In this document: positions 48,875-59,317 of the stretch, in pieces
Position numbering within the stretch: position 1 is the stretch's first letter
Layout of the letters: every line of letters starts with the position of its first letter
Made by a program: the position numbers and the translations under genes
Assembly: GCF_008728515.1 (NCBI RefSeq)
Contig: NC_044986.1
Coordinates: forward strand, 115,928,313 to 115,992,312
DNA length: 64,000 bases
Direction: 5' to 3'
From: Papio anubis
Taxonomy: Eukaryota; Chordata; Mammalia; Primates; Cercopithecidae
Notes under the pieces: generated by a model
Told to the model about the DNA's origin: nothing
Databases searched by the model: none
The model's input: the letters and a program-made list of their open reading frames with translations, nothing else

Positions 48875-49430
48875 TTCTTCCTATATTTCAGGCAATAATT
48901 TTTAACTCATTTCATTTCATTTAATCCTCAAGATGCTCTGAGTTGGGCACCATCATCATTGGACCCATTTTACAGATGAGGAAATTGTGATTTATTTATT
49001 TTATGTATTTTTCTGAGATCAAGTTTTGCTCTTTTACCCAGGCTGGAGTGCGGTGGCTCAATCTCAGCTCACCGCAACCTCCACCACCCAGGTTCAAGCA
49101 ATTCTCCCGTCTCAGTCTCCTGAGTAGCTGGGAGTACAGGTGTGCGCCACCACACCCAGCTAATTTTTGTATTTTTAGTAGAGACGAGGTTTCGCCATGT
49201 TGGTCAGGCTGGTCTCGAACGCCTAACCTCAGGCGATCTGCCAGCCTTGGCCTCCCAAAGTGCTGGGATTACAGACGTGAGCCATCGTGCCCGGCCAAGC
49301 AAATTGTGATTTGGAGAGTTCATAAGATACTTGCCCAACATTACACAGTAAGTAAGTTAGTTAATGGTGGATAAGGAATTAAAACCTGTGTCCATTTGAC
49401 ATCAAAGTTAAGATTCGAAGCCACCACTTA
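48875..49430 (-). repeat. MIR element split by an Alu
   Basis: The left part 'taatcctcaagatgctctga' and 'cattttacagatgaggaaat' and the right part 'agatacttgcccaacattac' with 'acagtaagtaagtt' are the two halves of a reverse-oriented MIR. The Alu at 48994-49300 separates them. Confidence 0.85.
48994..49300 (-). mobile_element. AluS-like SINE with target duplication
   Basis: The direct repeat aaattgtgattt is at 48982-48993 and 49301-49312. The body is full length, antisense, with a short T-rich tail (ttta)n. Confidence 0.95.
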
Positions 49431-50738
49431 GCAAAACTCAGACTCATCACTGACAAGTGGATTTCCTTCCTCACTTTAATAGTCACCTGTGACTGATAAA
49501 TATTTGTCCAGTTGGTAGAACCAAGGTGGCCGCCATGGAGGTTTCTGTGAGTAGAAAGAAGGTGCAGCTCTGCATTTTTAGGAATCTGAATGATAATCAG
49601 AAATTCCTGATCATTGCAAACCGTGATTATTTAAAGGAAAGAGGAGCATCGGACTCGTTTGCAGGTTATTTCAGGATCTGTGATGGCTCATTAGCTTTTT
49701 CTTCCCTTTCATGTTGCTTTGACGTCTCTGTGAACGTTTGTTCACAATTAATCAAGCCCGCCCAATGCAAGGTCACAGAGAGTGCCTGGGTTGACACAAA
49801 CCTACCAGCTCAATGGCTAAAGACGACCCAGTGCTTTTTGTCCTGCTGACGAGTGGGTTCAGAGCATCTCTTCGATACAAAAAGGCTAGCAGTTCACGGC
49901 TCCATATACTGCTTGGGGCTCTCAGCTGGAGCATGACACCTCAGCAGGGACATGGAATTCATTACCTGTTCTCTGCCAGAGGACAGGTGGCCCGATTCCA
50001 CTCTCTCAATTCCACAATCTCTTGGACCTTCCATAGCTGGCTGTTTACTAATAACAACCAGCAGTACTGTTTGCACAGGATCACGAATGTTGCCAGTGCC
50101 CCGCCCATATCCGTCAGCCCCTGCCAAGCCAGTGTATCCCGGCTGATGTCTAACTGCTGCCTCTTCATGTTTGCATCTGAGGAATTTTCTCTAGTACTGC
50201 AAGTCCTCCTGTCAGCATGCATGGGGCCAGAGGTGCCAGGGAGCCAGCACCGCGGGAGCAGCCCTCCGTCAATGACTCATGAGAAATGCCGTATAAAACT
50301 CCAGGCCACACACCCTCCCCAAAAAACGAGGATTCTGAGGGCTGCATTTTACACTATTTCCTAAAGTGTCCGTAGGAGTAGATGCCTCTTGCTGAGACTT
50401 AACACACTCTTTCCTGGCTGGCTCTTTGTTCCTTTGTCACTTCCCTGCTTCCCCAATGGGGTTTTTTTACACCCTATACAGAAAATATTTTCCTCGAATC
50501 TCTGCTTTAGTATCTTCATTGGGGAAATACCACAGTTTTTTTTTTCTTCTTCTTCTTAAAGTTTAGGAAGAGAAAGTCAAATCTAAAAAAGGTGAAGAAA
50601 GCCATATTTGATGAATAAGTGTGTTTAGTGAATTCAGGGAAAAGGAATTTCAGGAAAAGGGAATGGCATTACCAAAGGCGTGGCTGCTGCTTGGGGCAGG
50701 CTGTTTCCCTGCCTCTCAGCACGCCCCCACACTGCCGA
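49431..50738. other. Unassigned, GC-richer stretch with a 183-codon open frame
   Basis: The frame 49813-50364 is the longest in the window and an adjacent one (49526-49849, 107 codons) starts in a 'gccgccatggag' context. Neither product has a recognisable domain. The minus strand is simultaneously open in several places (49894-50222), so composition rather than selection may explain it. An old LTR or a decayed retrocopy are both possible. I call no gene. Confidence 0.4.
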
Positions 50739-50748
50739 GAACTTAGTT

Positions 50749-51100
50749 TGCTTTCTTTCTTTCTTTCTTCTTTTTTCTTTCTTTCTTTTTTTTTTTTTTT
50801 TTTTTTTTAAGAAGGAGTCTCGCTCCATTGCCCAGGAGTGGAGTGACCTCGGCTCAATGCAACCTCTACCTTCCCGGTTCAAGAGATTCTCTTGCCTCAG
50901 CCTCCCGAGTAGCTAGGATTACAGGCACCCACCACCACACCTGGCAAATTTTTTTTTTTTTTTTTTTTTTTTGTATTTTTAGTAGAGACGAGGTTTCGCC
51001 ATGTTGGCCAGGCTGGTCTGAAACTCCTGACCTCAGGTGATCCAGGTATCTCGGCCTCCCAAAGTGCTGGGATTACAGGTATGAGCCACTGTGCCCAGCC
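50749..51100 (-). mobile_element. Alu SINE with long T-rich tail and expanded linker
   Basis: The antisense body lies between a (TTTC)n/poly-T tail (50750-50810) and 'actgtgcccagcc' (51100). Flanks agaacttagtt (50738-50748) and agaattagtt (51102-51111) are a likely target duplication with one indel. The central linker is a T-run of about 24 bp (50948-50971). Confidence 0.93.
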
Positions 51101-51143
51101 CAGAATTAGTTCTGGGACAAAGGGTCAAAGGAGGAGAAAGTCC

Positions 51144-51171
51144 AAAAAAAGGGGGGGGTTCGAAAAAAAAA

Positions 51172-51202
<31 letters not shown>
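51144..51202. repeat. Homopolymer block A7-G8-TTCG-A13-T27
   Basis: Four consecutive homopolymer runs occupy 59 bp: A at 51144-51150, G at 51151-51158, then ttcg, A at 51163-51175, T at 51176-51202. No known repeat ends this way. A sequence or assembly error is likely. Confidence 0.9.
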
Positions 51203-51649
51203 GGAAATTGACCAGAGATTTAATTCAAGATCATCTTTGCTACCCAGATTCACACATTTTACTACAGAAGATATTGTTCTCAGCTACTAAATAGAAACTA
51301 TAATACCTATCATCTTCCAGAATTGTTACAAAAACTACATGAGACCATGAAGCTTAGTTGAGATGAAGGTACTGGGGGATTAATTCCACCTATTTGCTGA
51401 GAGGTGTCAGTTCCTCTACCGGCACCTACTCACTTGTGATTAAGAAGACACTGGGGGTTGCTCCTGAAAATCTTAAATTTAGAACTGTACATCCTCACAA
51501 TATGTCTTTTTGATGTTATCATGGACAATCTTGGTAATGTTAATGAATCTCTCATTATCAGATTATCAAATGTGATATTATAGACCAGATATGAGTCAAG
51601 TTTCTGCCAACATTAAAGATTTCTGGCTCTTTGCTAAACTTTGGCAATC
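51203..51649. other. Unassigned sequence
   Basis: No gene or repeat family is recognised. Confidence 0.4.
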
Positions 51650-52155
51650 CTCCAATGCCCCATAGGGTTCCAAAAGCCTGAGTCTAAATGCCTTAGCCTG
51701 GCCTTCAAGGGCCTGCCTCATATTCTCCAATCTACTGATTCGCCACTGTTTTTCACACTATCACCAAACGCTGTAGCCAATAAGAGTAACTTGCTCCTTG
51801 CTAAGCACAACTGGGCCCCCATGCCTCGGCTTTATGGTCATTGGCTTCACCTGCCAGTGAATTCCACCTACCAGGTCATTTTCACCTACCAGTGGCTCCG
51901 TCTCAAAGCTTGGCCTCATGTCAGCCTTCTTCCTAGTTCCGCTAATCAGAGGCATTGCTCCCTCCTCTCATTTCTCCCGTGCTCCTTGCCACATTTTATC
52001 CTGGATTACAGATATTTAAGCTCATATCTAGTCTCCCCTACTAGAATATAAATCCCTGAGTTAATATCATGCTAAGCTTACGCTTCTCTAATTCTCCAGA
52101 GCGCTGTAGCAGTGCACTATGGATGCAGTAAATGCTCTATAAATATTAGTAAGAA
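51650..52155 (+). repeat. L2 3' portion
   Basis: Landmarks are 'ccttagcctggccttcaagg' (51693), 'gctccttgccacattttatc' (51980), 'ctactagaatataaatccct' (52037) and the final 'gtaaatgctctataaatatt' (52127), in L2 order. Confidence 0.8.
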
Positions 52156-52742
52156 AAAATGTAATAGTACCTGCATCTACTTCCCTGGAATTCCCATAAG
52201 GTAACAGCAGTTAGGGAGCATTTTAATTCCATCTTCATGAGACTCTCTCAGGAATGTATTTAAGTCTTCTGGTTTCTAAGGGGAGGAAAAAAAAAAGAAA
52301 TCTCAGTTTCCTCATCAGATAATAATAGTGCATGCATTTTCTGCTTTATAACCTTTAAAGAAACCATCATCTAATTCATTCAGCCTGCAGATTGGCACAG
52401 GAAAAGTGCTCAGTGCACCTCAGAAGATTCAATTAAAATTAGCCTTATTTTTGTGTTCCAATTGATTATTAAACAATATTTGATATTGACATTAAATGGT
52501 CTTTTTAAACACCACATACAACAGGAATTATATGTAATTATACATATTATGTAATTCTACATATTAAGTCTATTCTATAAAGTGATTGCCAGAGTCTTCT
52601 TGATGGGATGTCAGGAATGAAAGTCTAGAGTTTCCAAAGTATTTAAAGATCCACCTACAAGAGCCTGTTCTGACTTCCAGTTTCCAGTCTGGCCTGGAAA
52701 AGGCTCGGAAGTGTCTACTTCATCCTAGCAAGTACAAAACTG
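52156..52742. other. Unassigned sequence
   Basis: Nothing recognised. Confidence 0.4.
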
Positions 52743-52756
52743 AAAAAACTGAAAAT

Positions 52757-53294
52757 TCTCATCATTCAGCTCCCACTTACAAGTGAAAACATGCAGTGTT
52801 TGGTTTTCTGTTCCTGCATTATTTTCCTGAGGATAATGGCTCCCAACTTCATCCATGTTCCTGCAAAGGACATAATCTCAATCCTTTTTATGGTTGCATA
52901 GTATTCCATGGTGTACATGCACCACATTTTCTTTATCCAGTCTATCGTTGATAGACATTTGGGTTGATTCCATGTCTTTGCTATTGGGAATAGTGCTGCA
53001 ATGAACATACATATGCATGTATCTTTGTAACAGAATGACTTAGATTCCTTTGGGTATATACCCAGTAATAGGATTGCTGGGTCAAATGGTATTCCTGGTT
53101 TTGGCCCTTTCATAGAGGGGATGGCATACAGGGAGGCAGAGTATTAGGAAAAATAGTTAATGCATGCTGGGCTTAATACCTAGGTGACGGGTTGATAGGT
53201 GTGGCAAACTACCATAGCATACATTTCCCTATGTAACAAAGCTGCATATCCTGTACCTATTTTAATTTAAAAATTAAAATTAAAATAAATTTTT
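52757..53294. mobile_element. 5'-inverted (twin-primed) L1PA-like insertion
   Basis: 52757-53110 is antisense: its minus strand encodes 'IPFDPAILLLGIYPKES', 'MFIAALFPIAKTWNQPKC' and 'MEYYATIKRIEIMSFAGTW', the C-terminus of L1 ORF2p. 53112-53294 is sense 3' UTR ('gcttaatacctaggtgac', 'ccctatgtaacaaagctgca') with an A/T-rich tail. The two parts are adjacent pieces of one L1 joined head to head, as produced by twin priming. A repeat aaaaaactgaaaa (52744-52756) and aaaaaactggaaa (53295-53307), one mismatch, brackets the whole. Confidence 0.9.
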
Positions 53295-53309
53295 AAAAAA
53301 CTGGAAAAT

Positions 53310-53940
53310 AATCAACTCTTCTTAGAGCTGTCGGAGAAGTGAGGGCACAGGGTACACTGAGGCCCCCAAAATTAGAGAAACAGACAGGACCCAGAGAATC
53401 ACAACTTACCCAAGCCAAAATCTACCAGCAAAAGCCTCTGCAGGAACAGAGCCAGGACGGGAGAACCTGAGCTGTGACTGAAGAACAGCTGGAGGCTTGG
53501 TGTGGACGAGTCAGGATAAAAACTCCAGGGAGACTGAGTCACAGGCAGGCTCCCACATTTTGTGAGATTTACCTCGAGGGACTCGACCAGGTCCTCACAA
53601 TGAATGTCAGAGAAAATCCCCCAGTGCTTCCGGCAGGGAGAAGGGAAAAGGAACCATTTTGAAATGAACCAGAGCCTTCTGCTCTTCTTAATGAGGTCTG
53701 CTCTCAGGAGAAACGCATTAACAGAGGCTAACCTGCTGGGGTTTTATGACAGTCTGGCTCACCTGGGCAAAGGGATGTACCAACTCCAGGCCACTCCAGC
53801 CATCCTGTATCACCTCAGGGAGGGAACCTGAGAGGTTGTGAAGCTCCGAGTCTGGGGCAGATGCTCACCACACACTGAAACCTCATCATGGGGCTGTAGG
53901 ACAGGTCCTCCCGCTGCACACCTTGTGAACAGATTGCTAA
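53310..53940 (+). other. Unassigned GC-richer stretch, possibly an L1 5' UTR-type repeat
   Basis: It is less AT-rich than its neighbours and contains phrases ('ggagactgagtcacaggcag', 'ggaaccattttgaaatgaac', 'gctctcaggagaaacgcatt') that remind me of an upstream region of older primate L1s. I could not verify this. Frames of 62 and 75 codons have no known motif. Confidence 0.3.
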
Positions 53941-54089
53941 AGGCCGGCTTACATTTTTTTTTTTACGCAGTGCATCATGTTCACCTTGCTTCTTTTTTAA
54001 AATTTATTTTTAATTGACAAATAAAAATTATATCTATTTATCATGTACTAATACGACATGTTGGTATTTTATTGTGGTTGCTGTTTATT

Positions 54090-54390
54090 ATCATTATTTA
54101 TTATTATTATTATTATTGAGGAGGAGTCTCGCTCTGTTGCCCGGGCTGGAGTGCAGTGGCACGGTCTTGACTCACTGCTACCTCCACCTCCCAGGTTCAA
54201 GCGATTCTCCTGCCTCAGCCTCCCAAGTAGCTGGGATTACAGGCACCTGCCCAGCTAATTATTTGTATTTTTAGTAGAGACGGGGTTTCACCATGTTGGC
54301 CAGGCTGGTCTCGAACTCCTGTCTGCGTGATCCACCTGCCTCAGTCTCCCAAAGTGCTGGGATTACAGGCAAGAGTCACTGCACCTGGCC
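54090..54390 (-). mobile_element. AluS-like SINE with (TTA)n tail
   Basis: The antisense body ends 'actgcacctggcc' at 54390. The tail has become (TTA)n (54090-54117). Flanks gttgctgtttatt (54077-54089) and gttactgttatt (54392-54403) are a probable imperfect target duplication. Confidence 0.92.
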
Positions 54391-54401
54391 AGTTACTGTT
54401 A

Positions 54402-54482
54402 TTTTTGAGATGGGGTCTCACTCTGTCACCCAGGCTAGAGTTCAGTAGTGTGATCTTGGCTCACTGCAGCCTCGACCTCCCT
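54402..54482 (-). mobile_element. Alu fragment (one monomer part)
   Basis: Antisense text 'gagatggggtctcactctgt' to 'cactgcagcctcgacctccc' is a second, older Alu piece. The Alu at 54090-54390 probably inserted next to its T-tail. Confidence 0.9.
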
Positions 54483-54489
54483 GGCACCA

Positions 54490-54777
54490 CTGGGGGGTGG
54501 ACCTGTTGATTGAGTCCACAGGAGTGGGTGTGGAGCCTATAGCCATGGAGGCTAGCCTGGCACTATCACAGACTTGCAGTCTGAATCCATGGGGGCAGGC
54601 AGACCTGGGTCCCGAGTCCATGGAGGCTGGCTTGGTGCCTGTGTCTGCAGGAGTGGTCCTGGGATCTTGGTCTGTCAGGGCTGGCTTATTACTAGAGTTC
54701 ATTGAAGTAGGCCTAGACCCTGGGTCTGCCAGAATACACCTGGACCCTGGGTCCTCTAGAGCCTGAGGCCCCAAAGA
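54490..54777. repeat. Degenerate 27-bp minisatellite
   Basis: Units start exactly 27 bp apart at 54616, 54643, 54670, 54697, 54724 and 54751, each opening gt[c/t]c[a/t] and carrying a ggctgg/ggcctgg/cctgg core. To the left (54490-54615) three or four longer, more diverged units of 27-31 bp can be seen. Because 27 is nine codons, frames on both strands (54497-54766 plus, 54442-54774 minus) stay open with a nine-residue periodicity. I treat these as repeat artefacts. Confidence 0.85.
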
Positions 54778-54784
54778 CTGACCT

Positions 54785-55805
54785 GGAGCTAGACAGTGGA
54801 ATATTATGTGACACTGAAAAGTAATGAGCTATCATGCCATAAAAAGACATGAAGGAAACAAAAATATATATTATCAAGTAAAACAAGTCAATATAAAAAG
54901 GCCACATATACGTAATTTAATTATATAACATTTTGGAAATGTGAAAATGGTGGGAGAGCAGGGATCCCTAACCCCTGGGCCATGGACCAGTACTGGCCTG
55001 TGGCCTATTAGGAATTGGGCCACACAGCAGGAGGTGATCCCAGGATGAGTGAATGAAGTGTCATCTGTATTCACAGCCACTCCCCATGGCTCACATTACT
55101 GCCTGAGCTCTGCCCACTGTCAGGTCAGCTATGGCATTAGATTCTCATAGGAGCGTGAACCCTATTGTGAACTGTACATACGAGGGATCGAGGTTGTACA
55201 TGCCTTATGAGAATCTAACGGCTGACGATCTGTCACTGTCTCCCATCATCCCCAAATGGGACTGTCTACTTGCAGGAAAACAAGCTCAGGGATCCCACTG
55301 ATTCTACATTATGGTAAGTTGTAGAATTATTTTCTTCTCTATTACAATGTAATAATAATAGAAATAAAGTACACAATAAATATAATGGGCTTGAATTATC
55401 CTGAAACTACACCCCCCTCTCAGTCCATGGAAAAATTGTCTCCCACCAAACCAGTACTTGGTGCCATAAAGGTTGGGGACTGCTGTGGCAGAACACCAAA
55501 AACTTTTATGGCAGTAAAGCTACTCTGCATGACACTGTAATGTTAGATTTATGTCATACTACATTCATCAAAACACACAGAATATAAAACATCGAGTGAA
55601 CCATAACGTAAATTCTGAACTTTAGATGATAATGATCTGTCAATGTAGTTTCATTGATTGTAACAAATGTACCACTCAGTGTGGCATATCAACAGTGAGG
55701 GAGGTGGTGCATGGGTGGGAGCAGGAGGTATATGGAAATTCTCTGTACATTCTGTTCAATTTTGCTGTGAACTTAAAACTGCTCTAAAGAAATAAAGTGA
55801 TCTCT
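54785..55805 (+). mobile_element. Old L1 3' end split by a hAT element
   Basis: The left part 'gtggaatattatgtgac' with 'aacattttggaaatgtgaaa' and the right part 'gtaacaaatgtaccactcag', 'ggaggtatatggaaattctc' and 'aaaactgctctaaagaaata' match an L1M ORF2 end and 3' UTR. The insertion at 54959-55485 separates them. Confidence 0.8.
54959..55485 (+). mobile_element. Non-autonomous hAT (MER1/Charlie-type) transposon with TSD
   Basis: The left end cagggatccctaacc and the right end ggttggggactgctg are imperfect terminal inverted repeats. Eight-base flanks tgggagag (54951-54958) and tggcagaa (55486-55493) match at six positions, as expected for a hAT target duplication. Internally 'ggattctcataggagcgtga' without its first base pairs with the complementary 'ccttatgagaatctaac', so it also has a sub-terminal inverted repeat. 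Family name not certain. Confidence 0.88.
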
Positions 55806-56353
55806 CTAAAGCATGTTCTATCACCTAAAATTATTGCCATTCGTTGTAGAAGTAATTTCTTTGAAATTTTTGTATCATCACAATCTTTTATTAAAACTAA
55901 AATTAAAATGTTACTTGTTAAAAAGCCACTTATTATAAAATTAAACTTCAACCCACAAAGAGATTGACTTTATTATGGATATCATATGATGTAATTGTCC
56001 TTTATGCAGATTTGAAGAATTGGGAATAATAAGGGAATAATGAACCATAATAAAATGGGCTCCAATATCTCCAACTAGCCAAAAGAAGACGAGAAAGTGA
56101 TTATAAGATTGCAACAAAAGACCATCCACATATAAATTAGTGCTATTACTCAGTATTCCCAATGCTCTTCAGCAGGCTTGTGAAAATCCATAAATTCTTC
56201 TTATTTAGAATTTTATGTATATTTATTTTAGAGAGTGAATGCTTTTAGTCTGATAGTATACCTTTAAGTGAGATGACAGGTTTTTAATGTTATACTAAAT
56301 AAAAGCCATTGGATAAAGGCTCTATGAATCCACACTTTATAGTTTTCAAGTTT
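55806..56353. other. Unassigned AT-rich sequence
   Basis: No gene or repeat family is recognised. Confidence 0.4.
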
Positions 56354-56368
56354 TAAACACTAGTTATT

Positions 56369-56625
56369 CACTTTTACACTGTTAGTGGGAATGTAAACTA
56401 GTGCAACCACTGTGGAAAACAGTGTGGAGATTTCTTAAAGAACTAAAAGTAGAACTACCATTTGATCTGGCAATTCCACTACTAGGTATCTACCCAGAGG
56501 AAAAGAAGTCATGATATGAAAAGATACTTGCATTTGCATGTTTATAGCAGCACAATTCACAACTGCAAAAATATGGAACCAGCCCAAACGTCCATCAATC
56601 AACCAGTAGATAAAGAAAAGGTGAT

Positions 56626-56682
<57 letters not shown>

Positions 56683-57074
56683 CTGTATTGGTGACACAAT
56701 AATGTGACACCTGGAATATTACTCAACCATATAAAGGAACAAAATAATGGCATTTGCAACAACCTGGATGGAACTGGAGACCATTATTCTAACGAAAGTA
56801 ACTCAGGAATGGAAAATCAAACATTGTATGCTCTCATTCATAAGTGAGAGCTAAGCTATGAGGATGCAAAGGCATAAAAATGATACGATGGACTTTGGGG
56901 ACTCAGGGAAAAGGGCAGGAGGGAGGTGAGGGATAAAAGATTACACATTGGGTACAGTGTACACTGCTCGGGTGATGGGTGCACCAAAATCTCAGAAATC
57001 AACACTAAAGAACTTATTCTTGTAACAAAACACCACCTATTCCCCCAAAACCTATTGAAATAAACAAAAAATTA
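56369..57074 (+). mobile_element. 5'-truncated L1 (ORF2 end and 3' UTR) with TSD
   Basis: It starts in ORF2 ('gttagtgggaatgtaaacta') and ends 'cccccaaaacctattgaaat' with an A-rich tail. The 15-bp repeat taaacactagttatt at 56354-56368 recurs at 57399-57413, beyond an Alu that landed in the right-hand copy. A GATA microsatellite (56627-56682) has expanded inside it. It carries no intact frame. Confidence 0.92.
56627..56682. repeat. (TAGA)n microsatellite, about 14 perfect units
   Basis: Uninterrupted tetranucleotide run within the L1, growing out of the L1 'gatatagata' text. Perfect runs of this length are usually polymorphic. Confidence 0.97.
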
Positions 57075-57088
57075 AAAATAAACACTAG

Positions 57089-57365
57089 GCTAGGTGTGGT
57101 GGCTCACACCTGTAAGCCCAGCACTTTGGGAGGCCAAGGCAGGTGGATCACGAGGTCAAGAGATTGAGACCATCCTGGCCAACATGGTGAAACCCCCATC
57201 TCTACTAAAAAGACAAAAATTAGCTGGACGTGGCAGCACGCGCCTGTAGTCCCAGCTATGCGGGAGGCTGAGGCAGGAGAATCACTTGAACCTGGGAAGC
57301 AGAGGTTGCAGTGAGCCAAGATTGTGCCACTGCACTCCAGCCTGGTGACAGGGTAAGATTCTGCC

Positions 57366-57394
<29 letters not shown>
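57089..57394 (+). mobile_element. AluS/Y-like SINE inserted in an L1 target duplication
   Basis: A perfect 14-bp repeat aaaataaacactag at 57075-57088 and 57395-57408 flanks it. The tail is (AAAT)n. The insertion came after the L1 because it splits the L1's own 3' duplication. Confidence 0.95.
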
Positions 57395-57396
<2 letters not shown>

Positions 57397-57413
57397 AATA
57401 AACACTAGTTATT

Positions 57414-59317
57414 GCTGTAGTTATTCCAGCAGTTCTATTTGGGTTACTTTTATATGAAATGAGAGGAATTAGTTAAAATCATCACAAATAATTCCCAAGA
57501 ACAAGTAGTCTTTTTCTAGATCTTAAACAGAATTGGACAACATAGAGCTTCAACGCAAAGTTATAAAACGAATGCTTTCACTTTAAAAATTCCATATGAA
57601 GGCTTGGAGCAGTTACAGTATATTCTAGAATGTGGTAGATTCACAATTTCTTTGAAGAATATATGTTCAGGTGACTTTGCTTATAGTTGTTTACCAGTTA
57701 TAATGTAATAGGTATACATTAAAATAGTGTGATTTTAAAAATGTGTTCGAATATTCAGGAAAGAGATGTTTGTCCTGCTTTTTAAATGATGTTTGCTTTT
57801 GAAATTATTCAAATATTATAAAAAATAATTAATAATTGTGTGTATATAAAGTTTGAAAAGTATGCCACCAAGAAACTAGAACTTTAAGAGAGTAATATTT
57901 AAAAGGTTACTGCAGGAGCAACCACATGATATGCATATGATTTTGTATTGAAAATAAATATTTCATTTCATTTCTCATCCAGGGAAAATTGTAGCTATGC
58001 TATTGGCAAGAAAAGGCAGGATTGTTTCAGAATAACTTGACAAATCAAAATATCTTCTTTATTGACAGTGGCTGAAAAGGTGAAACTGTTTGCTTAATTA
58101 GTGGGAGAAGGAAGAGTGTTAAGTTTAAGCCCAAAAGTGTTGAAAGTGTGAGAAAATATGTAATTTTGACATAAAAATTAACGTATAAAAAATCTGTGCC
58201 TTAAAGAGTTGAAAGAAAGTGGAAAAATACTAGATCTTGATGAAAATGGTAAAGAAAGCAAAAAATAAAATCAAAACTGCTGCAAAGAACCTGACCCTAA
58301 TTTCCTCTCAAATTACTGAGTTGTATCGTTTCTGTAGCTCTGGATGACATACTCACCAGGGTGTTAAGGGATTAGCTAATGAAGTTACTGGAACACTGGC
58401 AATTATTTTTGAAAAGTCTTCTAGAAATGGGAAGGTGAGATGTTGAAGGACTATAGAAAAAAACTGAAGCAATTTTATTTCTGGTATTCAGAAAGTAGGA
58501 GAGCAGTAATCCATAAACTCATTGGACAGTTAGTTCAACTTTAATCTTTGATTAAAAAAACAACAAAAACAAAAACCTTTCACCACCCATATCATTCTTC
58601 AATTAAAACATTTTTTTAAGAAATTTATGACAGTCAGCAACCTGTGTCCAGGCAGTGAACTGGGGCTTGGGAAATTTGTGTTTCCCAATAGATAGATAAG
58701 AATTTAATGGTGTTGAGGCCGAGACATAGGAGGGATATTGCGGAGACATCGCTTTACTATAACTGAAAAAGGACCTGATGCTTTGAAATTACTGAGGTGT
58801 TTACGGTTCTCATTTGTCTAGATATGAGCATTCTTTCACGAGTGTAGAGTTGACAAGGCATTCAGGACAAAGAAAAATGAGAAATGACATGACATCATTT
58901 CAAGTGGGGAAGATAAGTCCAGAGAGACGCTATAGATTGATTGAGGGCTCTTTGAAAGTGATGTCTTCTGAAAACGATCTCAGAGTGAGTAGAAACCAAA
59001 CATTTTAACATTTGCAGATGATATGTGAGGGTGAGTGTTATAAACACCAGTCATAACTAAGGCAAAATTTTTTAAGGCCCACAGGGAATTGAAAAATGTG
59101 GAAGACGTAACAAATGAGGTTCAATTTGGAAAGTATGAGCTGACATATCAGGGGAAGAATACTCTGAAGCAGAGACCAACAGAAGGAAACTAAAGTTGAA
59201 GACGTAAAAGGATTCTGCTAAGGAATGTTTTAAAGTCTACATAGCTTCCAAGGTGGTTTCTAGGTAGCCCAATGGGAAAACTCCACTGTGTGTTTATTCC
59301 ATCTATTCAAAACTCAG
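57414..59317. other. Unassigned AT-rich stretch
   Basis: No gene or repeat family is recognised in 1.9 kb. The longest frame (58814-59008, 64 codons) has no known motif. Confidence 0.45.

Noticed and set aside
54442..54774. 110-codon open frame with 'DPGSR' repeats as a repetitive protein
   Set aside because: The repetition is explained by the 27-bp minisatellite, and the complementary strand is open too.
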